Assembly (NCBI GenBank): GCA_018806915.1
Contig: JAGKQI010000043.1
Location: forward strand, 124,001 to 188,000
Reading direction: 5' to 3'
Origin: Phytophthora colocasiae
Lineage: Eukaryota; Oomycota; Peronosporomycetes; Peronosporales; Peronosporaceae
Length of the DNA stretch: 64,000 bases
The translations under genes and the position numbers were made by a program. How positions within the stretch are numbered: the first letter of the stretch is position 1; each line of letters opens with the position of its first letter. The notes beneath the pieces were generated by a model that had not been told where the DNA came from, made no database searches, and worked only from the letters and a program-made list of their open reading frames with translations. This document shows positions 22,401 through 32,800 of the stretch, piece by piece.

Positions 22401-23419
22401 CCCGATCAAGTCGGAAGAAAGAGGAGAAGAAGCCACGTTTCCAACGAGGAGAGGAGATTCAGGCCATTCCGCTCGGTGAGAGAGGCTACGAGATTGGCGT
22501 CATTGCTCGGGTCCGGCCGAATGGCACGTACGATATTGAGTTTGACAATGGGCTCTTCGAGAAAAACGTCGAGGAAAGCTGCATCGTCGAAATCTCGAGA
22601 GCGCGCGTTATTAAGGCTAAAGACCTGTCAGACGGAGAAGAGGCCAAAAAAAAACATGATAAAAATGCGATGATATCTGACGAGGAGTGCGATTCTGGCT
22701 ACGAACCTGGTGATCGGATCGAAGCTCGGTTTGACGGGCGAGGGAGATTTTTTCCTGGTACGATCAAGAAGTGCCGCGTTGGAGGGTTATACGACATTGA
22801 CTATGACGATGGTGAGATTGAGCTACGAGTTCCATCCAAGTTCATTAAGCGTGAGGAACCTAAGAAACAGCCAAAGTCATCTCCAAAGGAAGACGCTGTC
22901 TCTACGTCCGAGGCGTCGTGGACTCGAGGACAAAAGGTGGAAGCCAAATTGCGAGGTTATGCAGATTACGTGTCATGCACTGTGTTTCGTGCAAACGATG
23001 ATGGTAGCTGCGACTTGGAGTTAGAGAGCGGTGAGCTGCAAAGGCGTGTACCCGGGGCAAACATTCGTGCTCGCTTATCCGTTAAGAAACCTGTTGTAAT
23101 CGTGAGCGAAGACGAACCGATCCGCCCAAAGAGGCCTTTGGTGAAGAGGCCAAGCGCGCCTTCAGCAAGTGATGACTCATCTGCTCAACCGAAAGAGAGA
23201 CTGAAGCAAGGGCAGGAAATCGAAGCCAAGCGCAAAGGAAAAGATGGCTACAGTTCAGGTGTAGTGGCTCGCTGCCGTTTAAATGGCTCTTACGACATTG
23301 ACTTCGACGATGGTGAAAACGTATTAGCTGTACCAGCAATCGACGTTCGACCGCTTCAATCTACGCCAAGCACTAAAACAACAATGACACCAAGTACAAA
23401 AAAGGATACAACACTAACA

Positions 23420-26400
23420 TTTAAAGTAGGGCAACCCGTCGAAGCACAATATCGTGGTAAGAGCAAATTCTACCCGGGCGTGATCTCGCGCTGCCGCCTG
23501 AACGGCACGTACGACATCGAATACGACGATGGCGAGAAGGAGACGGGTGTGGCGGCCGAACTGATCCGGTTGCTCGGCAAGAAGGGCGGCGGCGACAGCG
23601 ACGACGACCCGAAGGCGAAGAAGTTCAAGGAGGGCGACAAGGTGGAAGCTCAGTACAAGGGCAAGAGCAAATTCTACCCGGGCGTGATCTCGCGCTGCCG
23701 CCTGAACGGCACGTACGACATCGACTACGACGATGGCGAGAAGGAGACGGGTGTGGCGGCCGAACTGATCCGGTTGCTCGGCAAGAAGGGCGGCGGCGAC
23801 AGCGACGACGACCCGAAGGCGAAGAAGTTCAAGGAGGGCGACAAGGTGGAGGCTCAGTACAAGGGCAAGAGCAAATTCTACCCGGGCGTGATCTCGCGCT
23901 GCCGCCTGAACGGCACGTACGACATCGACTACGACGATGGCGAGAAGGAGACGGGTGTGGCGGCCGAACTGATCCGGTTGCTCGGCAAGAAGGGCGGCGG
24001 CGACAGCGACGACGACCCGAAGGCGAAGACGTTCCTGGAGGGCGACAAGGTGGAGGCTCAGTACAAGGGCAAGAGCAAATTCTACCCGGGCGTGATCTCG
24101 CGCTGCCGCCTGAACGGCACGTACGACATCGACTACGACGATGGCGAGAAGGAGACGGGTGTGGCGGCCGAACTGATCCGGTTGCTCGGCAAGAAGGGCG
24201 GCGGCGACAGCGACGACGACCCGAAGGCGAAGAAGTTCAAGGAGGGCGACAAGGTGGAGGCTCAGTACAAGGGCAAGAGCAAATTCTACCCGGGCGTGAT
24301 CTCGCGCTGCCGCCTGAACGGCACGTACGACATCGACTACGACGATGGCGAGAAGGAGACGGGTGTGGCGGCCGAACTGATCCGGTTGCTCGGCAAGAAG
24401 GGCGGCGGCGACAGCGACGACGACCCGAAGGCGAAAGAAGTTCATGGAGGGCGACAAGGTGGAGGCTCAGTACAAGGGCAAGAGCAAATTCTACCCGGGC
24501 GTGATCTCGCGCTGCCGCCTGAACGGCACGTACGACATCGACTACGACGATGGCGAGAAGGAGACGGGTGTGGCGGCCGAACTGATCCGGTTGCTCGGCA
24601 AGAAGGGCGGCGGCGACAGCGACGACGACCCGAAGGCGAAGAAGTTCAAGGAGGGCGACAAGGTGGAGGCTCAGTACAAGGGCAAGAGCAAATTCTACCC
24701 GGGCGTGATCTCGCGCTGCCGCCTGAACGGCACGTACGACATCGACTACGACGATGGCGAGAAGGAGACGGGTGTGGCGGCCGAACTGATCCGGTTGCTC
24801 GGCAAGAAGGGCGGCGGCGACAGCGACGACGACCCGAAGGCGAAGAAGTTCAAGGAGGGCGACAAGGTGGAGGCTCAGTACAAGGGCAAGAGCAAATTCT
24901 ACCCGGGCGTGATCTCGCGCTGCCGCCTGAACGGCACGTACGACATCGACTACGACGATGGCGAGAAGGAGACGGGTGTGGCGGCCGAACTGATCCGGTT
25001 GCTCGGCAAGAAGGGCGGCGGCGACAGCGACGACGACCCGAAGGCGAAGAAGTTCAAGGAGGGCGACAAGGTGGAGGCTCAGTACAAGGGCAAGAGCAAA
25101 TTCTACCCGGGCGTGATCTCGCGCTGCCGCCTGAACGGCACGTACGACATCGACTACGACGATGGCGAGAAGGAGACGGGTGTGGCGGCCGAACTGATCC
25201 GGTTGCTCGGCAAGAAGGGCGGCGGCGACAGCGACGACGACCCGAAGGCGAAGAAGTTCAAGGAGGGCGACAAGGTGGAGGCTCAGTACAAGGGCAAGAG
25301 CAAATTCTACCCGGGCGTGATCTCGCGCTGCCGCCTGAACGGCACGTACGACATCGACTACGACGATGGCGAGAAGGAGACGGGTGTGGCGGCCGAACTG
25401 ATCCGGTTGCTCGGCAAGAAGGGCGGCGGCGACAGCGACGACGACCCGAAGGCGAAAGAAGTTCAAGGAGGGCGACAAGGTGGAGGCTCAGTACAAGGGC
25501 AAGAGCAAATTCTACCCGGGCGTGATCTCGCGCTGCCGCCTGAACGGCACGTACGACATCGACTACGACGATGGCGAGAAGGAGACGGGTGTGGCGGCCG
25601 AACTGATCCGGTTGCTCGGCAAGAAGGGCGGCGGCGACAGCGACGACGACCCGAAGGCGAAGAAGTTCAAGGAGGGCGACAAGGTGGAGGCTCAGTACAA
25701 GGGCAAGAGCAAATTCTACCCGGGCGTGATCTCGCGCTGCCGCCTGAACGGCACGTACGACATCGACTACGACGATGGCGAGAAGGAGACGGGTGTGGCG
25801 GCCGAACTGATCCGGTTGCTCGGCAAGAAGGGCGGCGGCGACAGCGACGACGACCCGAAGGCGAAGAAGTTCAAGGAGGGCGACAAGGTGGAGGCTCAGT
25901 ACAAGGGCAAGAGCAAATTCTACCCGGGCGTGATCTCGCGCTCCACCCTGAACGGCACGTACGACATCGACTACGACGATGGCGAGAAGGAGACGGGTGT
26001 GGCGGCCGAACTGATCCGGTTGCTCGGCAAGAAGGGCGGCGGCGACAGCGACGACGACCCGAAGGCGAAGAAGTTCAAGGAGGGCGACAAGGTGGAGGCT
26101 CAGTACAAGGGCAAGAGCAAATTCTACCCGGGCGTGATCTCGCGCTGCCGCCTGAACGGCACGTACGACATCGACTACGACGATGGCGAGAAGGAGACGG
26201 GTGTGGCGGCCGAACTGATCCGGTTGCTCGGCAAGAAGGGCGGCGGCGACAGCGACGACGACCCGAAGGCGAAGAAGTTCAAGGAGGGCGACAAGGTGGA
26301 GGCTCAGTACAAGGGCAAGAGCAAATTCTACCCGGGCGTGATCTCGCGCTGCCGCCTGAACGGCACGTACGACATCGACTACGACGATGGCGAGAAGGAG

Positions 26401-27655
26401 ACGGGTGTGGCGGCCGAACTGATCCGGTTGCTCGGCAAGAAGGGCGGCGGCGACAGCGACGACGACCCGAAGGCGAAGAAGTTCAAGGAGGGCGACAAGG
26501 TGGAGGCTCAGTACAAGGGCAAGAGCAAATTCTACCCGGGCGTGATCTCGCGCTGCCGCCTGAACGGCACGTACGACATCGACTACGACGATGGCGAGAA
26601 GGAGACGGGTGTGGCGGCCGAACTGATCCGGTTGCTCGGCAAGAAGGGCGGCGGCGACAGCGACGACGACCCGAAGGCGAAGAAGTTCAAGGAGGGCGAC
26701 AAGGTGGAGGCTCAGTACAAGGGCAAGAGCAAATTCTACCCGGGCGTGATCTCGCGCTGCCGCCTGAACGGCACGTACGACATCGACTACGACGATGGCG
26801 AGAAGGAGACGGGTGTGGCGGCCGAACTGATCCGGTTGCTCGGCAAGAAGGGCGGCGGCGACAGCGACGACGACCCGAAGGCGAAGAAGTTCAAGGAGGG
26901 CGACAAGGTGGAGGCTCAGTACAAGGGCAAGAGCAAATTCTACCCGGGCGTGATCTCGCGCTGCCGCCTGAACGGCACGTACGACATCGACTACGACGAT
27001 GGCGAGAAGGAGACGGGTGTGGCGGCCGAACTGATCCGGTTGCTCGGCAAGAAGGGCGGCGGCGACAGCGACGACGACCCGAAGGCGAAGAAGTTCAAGG
27101 AGGGCGACAAGGTGGAGGCTCAGTACAAGGGCAAGAGCAAATTCTACCCGGGCGTGATCTCGCGCTGCCGCCTGAACGGCACGTACGACATCGACTACGA
27201 CGATGGCGAGAAGGAGACGGGTGTGGCGGCCGAACTGATCCGGTTGCTCGGCAAGAAGGGCGGCGGCGACAGAGACGACCACACCCAATGAAAGAAGTAC
27301 AATGAGGGCGACAAGGTGGAGGCTCAGTACAAGGGCAAGAGCAAATTCTACCCGGGCGTGATCTCGCGCTGCCGCCTGAACGGCACGTACGACATCGACT
27401 ACGACGATGGCGAGAAGGAGACGGGTGTGGCGGCCGAACTGATCCGGTTGCTCGGCAAGAAGGGCGGCGGCGACAGCGACGACGACCCGAAGGCGAAGAA
27501 GTTCAAGGAGGGCGACAAGGTGGAGGCTCAGTACAAGGGCAAGAGCAAATTCTACCCGGGCGTGATCTCGCGCTGCCGCCTGAACGGCACGTACGACATC
27601 GACTACGACGATGGCGAGAAGGAGACGGGTGTGGCGGCCGAACTGATCCGATTGA
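23420..27655 (+). repeat. 204-bp tandem array, 21 units, encoding Tudor/Agenet-like modules
   Basis: Units begin (TTC of F-K-E-G or its equivalent) at 23420, 23624, 23828, 24032, 24236, 24441, 24645, 24849, 25053, 25257, 25462, 25666, 25870, 26074, 26278, 26482, 26686, 26890, 27094, 27298 and 27502. Period is 204 bp except for +1 at the sixth and eleventh units. Units are almost identical at the nucleotide level. Variants: the first unit is diverged at its start; K-to-T and K-to-L near 24032; Met in place of Lys at 24444; RST for RCR near 25943; a scrambled linker with TGA at 27271-27306. Confidence 0.97.
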
Positions 27656-28218
27656 TTAAATCGAGTAGCATGCTGAGGAGCAGTGCCAAAGAAACATTTG
27701 CACCGAAAATTGAAGCTAAAGGCGAGTCGAAGCTGACAAGTGGTGAGCCGAGCCAGGTTTATCGAATTGGTACTCGTGTTGAGGCTCGACGTATGGGGAC
27801 GGATAAATACTTCAAGGGAACGGTCTCCCGTGCCAATGCTGATGGCACTTACGTTGTCGAGTATGACGACGGAGATAAGGAAAGTAGAGTGGCGGCTTCT
27901 TCAATTCGCCCTTTCAAGTCCCTGTCTTCGTTCCGTAATGACGACTTCGCCGTGGGGAAACCAGCTCGCCCAAGTGCGGGTGGCAGCTTCAGGAGACGAA
28001 GTGGGAACTCTTCCGACTAGAAATGGACAACGTGCTGGTGATATCATTCAAGTTGAGATGTTTCTGAAGAAGCGTTCTTGATAGTAAGCGTTGCATTACA
28101 AGTGTATATGCATTTCATAATCGACTCGCGCACTGCTTTGAGACTTCCTTTTCTAACTCTATTCGAGGTGACAGGACATTCCCTACTTTCATCGGGGAGA
28201 CAACACCGTGTACAATGG

Positions 28219-29067
28219 TTATGGTTTACGAGGACCAGTCTCCCGCTCGCTTACACTACCTGTGACTTTAGCGCTGCTTTTGCTCCCGCCTTCCCTTCGG
28301 CTACGAAGTGACCCCATGATCTTGTAGAAGTTAAGGCGACCAGTCTTGGTGACGACCAGGTTAGACGTAGGACCGACGGCCATCATTGTCAGCTTCTCCT
28401 TCTCCTTGGCCACGCGCTTTGATTCCTTGTTCGCCTGCTTGTCGGTCTTCTTCTGTGTGCGGATGAGGATGACACTCGAGTGCGAGTACATTCGTCTCCA
28501 AGCATCGTCGATCTCGGGACTCCAGTTCTCGCCTGAAACCTTCTCCATGGCCTGTAAAAGTGCCCGTCCGACACAGTCATAGTGCTCGAGCTTGACGCCA
28601 AAACGTCGATGTGTCTTGGTCAGCGCCAGGATCTTCTCGGTGATGTTCTCGGACGCCAACATCGTTCGCATACCAGCACTGATGTGCACTAGGACTCGCC
28701 CTCGGACGTGCATGGACGATCGGAAAACGTGCTTGAGGTCGCCACCGTGCTCTTCCAGGTAGGCGTAGAAGATGTCGTAGAGCTCCGTGATCTTGTTGTT
28801 CTGCGCCTTGGTGATGTGTTTGGCCTCCTTCTGGTGATGCGATGTCGTGACCACGGACGACGTCCGTTGTGGAGGAGCGTCCTTGAACACTTTGTCCCAG
28901 TGCTGCGCCGCAACCCGACGGTGCTCCTCGGTGGATTTCTCAAGGTACACGAAAGATGCCAGGTACTTTTTCATGAGACGGACATCCGAGTAGGCGAACT
29001 TCTTGGGGGCCTTCGACCCGGAGTCCTTCGGTACCTCTGGCCCACCACGAGAAGCACTGGAACCCAT
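28219..29067 (-). CDS. Globin-domain protein with N-myristoylation motif
   Basis: 282 residues. The central region (about 95-200) fits a flavohaemoglobin-type globin: the segment THRRFGVKLEHYDCVGRALL aligns with the family's K-H-x-x-x-x-I-x-P-E-x-Y-x-x-V-G-x-x-L-L, placing the His of THRR as proximal haem ligand, and WSPEIDDAWRRMYSHSSVIL matches the last globin helix. No FAD/NAD reductase module follows, so this is a single-domain globin with long tails. The ATG at 29067 gives MGSSAS, a standard Gly2/Ser6 N-myristoylation pattern; an upstream in-frame codon is TTG and is not used. The C-terminal tail is Lys/Arg-rich, which would reinforce membrane binding. Oxygen or NO sensing or storage at a membrane is an inference. 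Confidence 0.8.
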   Translation of the reverse strand: MGSSASRGGPEVPKDSGSKAPKKFAYSDVRLMKKYLASFVYLEKSTEEHRRVAAQHWDKVFKDAPPQRTSSVVTTSHHQKEAKHITKAQNNKITELYDIFYAYLEEHGGDLKHVFRSSMHVRGRVLVHISAGMRTMLASENITEKILALTKTHRRFGVKLEHYDCVGRALLQAMEKVSGENWSPEIDDAWRRMYSHSSVILIRTQKKTDKQANKESKRVAKEKEKLTMMAVGPTSNLVVTKTGRLNFYKIMGSLRSRREGGSKSSAKVTGSVSERETGPRKP

Positions 29068-29811
29068 GGTGAACAAACACCACGAATCGAAGCGTGCCCT
29101 TCCTGCGCCTGAAACGAACGAACGATGTCACTGAAGTTTCAAGAGTGGGGGGTCTGTGTCCTGCTGGTTGTCGGCAAATAGGGGAATACTGCCTCAACTA
29201 CATCCTCGACCTACTAAAACCTTCAGGTTCTTATGACAGCCCCACTCATCTTTAAACACGTTACCAGAATAACGGGGAAGAACGTTAGGGGAAAAGATCC
29301 CCAGTGCCGGTGAGTGAATTGACAAGCAATCTGATGCCTGAAACGTGAAGAAGGCAAAGCCAAGCAAGGCAGCAAGAGAAGAACATGACCAAACAGTGAA
29401 GAATCAAGTTGAGAGACTAAATTTTCATCTGTACTCGTACGCGCACCATGGTAGTCATGTAGTTCAGTGTGCAACACACTCCAAGTCATCGTCGGAGTTA
29501 TAAATACTGGAAGACAGGAAGCAGGACATGTTTCGGCTGCCGGTTGGCACCAAACGACCGCTTGACGTTCTGAGCAAGATGACCCGTAGCAACTGGACTC
29601 TGGCAGTCCCTGTCGCATCAAGGTCCTCCATGGAGCAGCTTAGGTGCCTTCCTATCTCGTTACCGTGCGCGTCACCATCAACGACTTAGCCAGGCTCCAT
29701 CCATCCTGTCGTTCCTGTTGTGAAAAGGATACTACAGTTCCAATTGTATCAACATGTCGGTCAAGTAGTTTCACGGCTCCTGACGAGTCACCTTCTTCTC
29801 GTCTTAGCAGC
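29068..29811. other. Divergent intergenic region, globin / SFI1-like gene
   Basis: About 740 bp. Open frames lack motifs. The frame of the downstream gene stays open from 29644 but without an ATG before 29812, so that stretch could be 5' UTR or an unrecognised N-terminal extension. Confidence 0.5.
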
Positions 29812-32800
29812 ATGGGTGAAGCGGACGGATGCGTTTACGTCAAGGAGTCGGTTCTTCGCGAGCTTGAGCAGGAGCGCCGCCGCCTCAAATGGCAGCTTTC
29901 CCGAGCTATCCAGACGTCTGACACTCGAGCTGCCGAGCTAGAGGCGAGCAAAGCCAAAGTGAAGGACCTACTGACGATCGTCGAGGTGAACAAGGGCGTG
30001 GCCGACCAAGCAGTACAACGATCGCACATAGGCGACGCCAAATGGAGAGCTGAACTTGAAGCACTGCACCAACAGATCCGGGAGCAGCGACGCCGATATG
30101 TAGATTTAACCGTACACTCAATGAACCAAAGAGTTCACGACAGACTGCAGCGCGACACCTTCCGCTTGCTGCACCGCGCCGTGCGGATACGAACACAACG
30201 GCGTCAGGCGCTAGTGAAGCTGCACGCGAGATTCCGTTGGAGAACATTGCGATGGAGCCTTGAAATGTGGAAGCGCTTCTGCTGTATACACGCTTGCTGT
30301 GATGTCAGTTGTAGCGCTGGGAGTGTTAAGGTTCATCCTTTATCGCCAGAACTGCAGTGCGTACGTCCTTCGTCCATTTCCAGCGTTTCACACATGGCTG
30401 CTACATCGCGGCGGTTGTTTCTGCAGGAGATGTGGAGGAACTGGACAGGAGTTGTACGTCGGAAGCGAAGACGTCGCGAGTTTATTAAGCGTTCACTACA
30501 GCTCGCATTTGTAGCTTGGCGATCGAGAAGTCGGATGCGACGACAACGGAGAGTTCTACTACGCCGCATAGTGGCGAGGACGCGCCAACGTCTTCAGCAG
30601 TTCGGTCTTGGCTCTTTTCGGCTGCGGTGTGCGGAGGTGGCATCACACGAGTGGGCGTGTGTGCTGGAAGCCGCACATTCCACCATGGAAGAGGAGAGGA
30701 AGCTGCGCTCGGACGTCCAGGCTTCCGTCGCCAGTGAACTGCACGCCGCCTACGCACGCGAACAACAAAGACAACAGCGCTTCACGGAACTGCAGGCGCA
30801 ACGCCAGGAAGCTTTCAAGCGGCGAGAACGCAAGCACCGGACGCTCATGGCACTGCGGAGTGAGGTGATCCACACACGACAGCATAACACGATCGCCCTC
30901 CGGTTCCAGAGACTGCAACTGTGTCAACGCGTAACTCGGAGGGTTTTTGCAGCGTGGAAGCGCGAGGTAATCGGTTTGAAACGTATCCGAGGCTTGATGG
31001 GAATGTGGGACGTTCGCCGCACCCGTTCAACGATAGCCATTTGCTTCAGATTGTTCGCTCGGGAGGCTCAGCGTCGTCGACAACGACGTCTTCGCCTTTG
31101 TGCGGTGCTGTCCAAGATACGAAAGTGCTGGCTGCTACGAGGGTGGATCTGCCTGAGCATACACTCTGCCATTGAAGAGCACAAGGCCATAGCCCACGTA
31201 GAACAGTGGCAACTTTCCCAACAGGTGGAGACCACGCAAAATGCCTGCCTGGAAGATATCCGACGCAGTAGGAGAATCGCCTTGAAGTACCAGGTTACGT
31301 GCGCTCTGCTCATGGCTGACAGAAGTGTTGGAAGCCTCTTACGACGAGTTTTCAGTAGCTGGTCGATGTGTACAACATCCAAAATTCTTCAAAGACGAAC
31401 GCTGAAAAGGTTAATAGCGCGCAAGCGGGTTCATGCGCTTCGAGACGCCATTCACAAGTGGATCCACGTCAATGAAGAGAAATCAGCGTTAAATAACCAG
31501 CTATGTCAATTCGAACGCACGCGATGCCGACGCGCGGTAGTCGCCGTGTTCGATGAATGGAAGCGCAGCACGCGCGAGAAATTGCGTTTACGCCGAACAA
31601 ATGCTCTTCAACGCTCTTCGTTTCGTGCTTGGCACCATCGGAATCTCATCACGCGACAGCGCGAGCGATGGTTCGGCTGGTTCCTGCAGCGATTCAAACA
31701 GAACCAACAACGCCTGGCCTTCCAGATCTGGAAACGGAAGCACGATGCCTTCACGAAGATCTGTTCCCGGAGAGAGGCCACTGAGCGGGAGTTAATATCG
31801 AGACTATGGCGTCGGTGGATCGGGTTCATCGCCTTCCGTCTGCACAAGCAGCGACGTCAACACCGGAGAGCGTTGTCAGGTATCACGACCGCGCTTCGCC
31901 GAACCATTTTGTCGGCAGTTTTCGCGTCGTGGAGAGCGATCTGGAGACAAGATCAGGCTCGAGAGACGCTCATTATCCGTGCAGTCCGAAGGCGTTCGGG
32001 TGTAAGGAGATGCTGGCGAGCTTGGCGAGCTTGGCGACAGTATTCAGAGCTAAAGGCTCGAAGACATCGAGTGCTAAGGCGGATGTGCCAACGACAACGT
32101 GTTCGGAGACTGAGAGGCAGGTGGCTTCACTGGATAAAGGTGTCGCTGTGTACTAAACTCGCAATACTGGAGGCCTCATCCCTCAAAGCTCAGCGACAAT
32201 TTGACAGCGTTGCCCGTTCAACTAGCAGATTCAGCCTCCTTCGCCAGACAGTGCTTCAGTGGAAATCCGTATGCACCGAAGCCAAACGACAGTATCGGCG
32301 TCAAGCTCTCTTTATGGAGAAACGGCGCTACCTGGCACTCCAAGGCTCTGTACGCCAGTGGCAGCGGAAAATCGCGTGCTTTTCGCTTACGAAGCAGCGT
32401 CGTGTGCTGCAGCAGCTGCTACATCGCCGTCAAGTCGCATTTCAGCGGCAAACGCTCAGGACTTGGGAGCGTTGGGCACACAGTAAAACGCTGATCACAA
32501 GAGACCGAGTGAGCGCTGAGCTCTTCCGTCGCTCGGAAGCTCGCGTCTTGGCTCTCGCGGAGGACATCAGAGCTGAAAGAGAACAGCGGACGGTATTTAC
32601 AGCGTGGAGATCCGCCACCGCACGTATGAAGAAGGCCTGTGACGTCCTGTGCAGTACCGTAGTTAAGTTCCATCACCGACTGACGCAGAAGTCGTGGAGA
32701 TTGTGGAAACTTGACACACGAACGCAACGTTGTGTAGATCATCTTACTGTGATCGTCACTCGGCGACTCAAAGCTGCTGCATGGCGCAAGCTGGTGCAGG

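Larger units (their letters stand above)
20744..28020 (+). pseudogene. EF-hand/RanBP2-zinc-finger/Tudor-repeat protein gene with interrupted repeat array
   Basis: Two exons, 20744-21510 and 21577-28020, with a 66-bp GT-AG intron. Domains in order: a Ser/Asp-rich N terminus; EF-hand-like helices (FAQYDSHHTGFVSRATF follows the EF pattern); two RanBP2-type zinc fingers, WVCRVCTHQQIADWATHCEIC (22055-22120) and IKCLHCKFDNNYDMEDCEMC (22162-22225); a poly-Ser/Arg tract; four diverged Tudor/Agenet-like modules; 21 nearly identical 68-residue modules; one diverged final module. The consensus core is F-K-E-G-D-K-V-E-A followed by G-V-I-S-R and Y-D-I-D-Y-D-D-G. Such modules usually bind methylated histone or RNA/DNA. 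Two +1 insertions (near 24436 and 25457) and an in-frame TGA at about 27289-27291 break the frame. These could be real or assembly artefacts, so the gene may be intact in life. Confidence 0.8.

Noticed and set aside
23414..27288. Very long antisense open frames across the Tudor-like array (over 1-2 kb each)
   Set aside because: They are a consequence of codon composition in the repeated unit; the peptide is a monotone repeat with no independent signal, and the sense frame has family-type motifs and flanking diverged copies.
23420..27655. Regularly spaced repeat as a CRISPR-like array
   Set aside because: Units are contiguous, protein-coding and 204 bp with no unique spacers, in a eukaryotic gene.
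29223..29621. Minus-strand open frame upstream of the SFI1-like gene
   Set aside because: No family resemblance, and it lies in a divergent promoter region.
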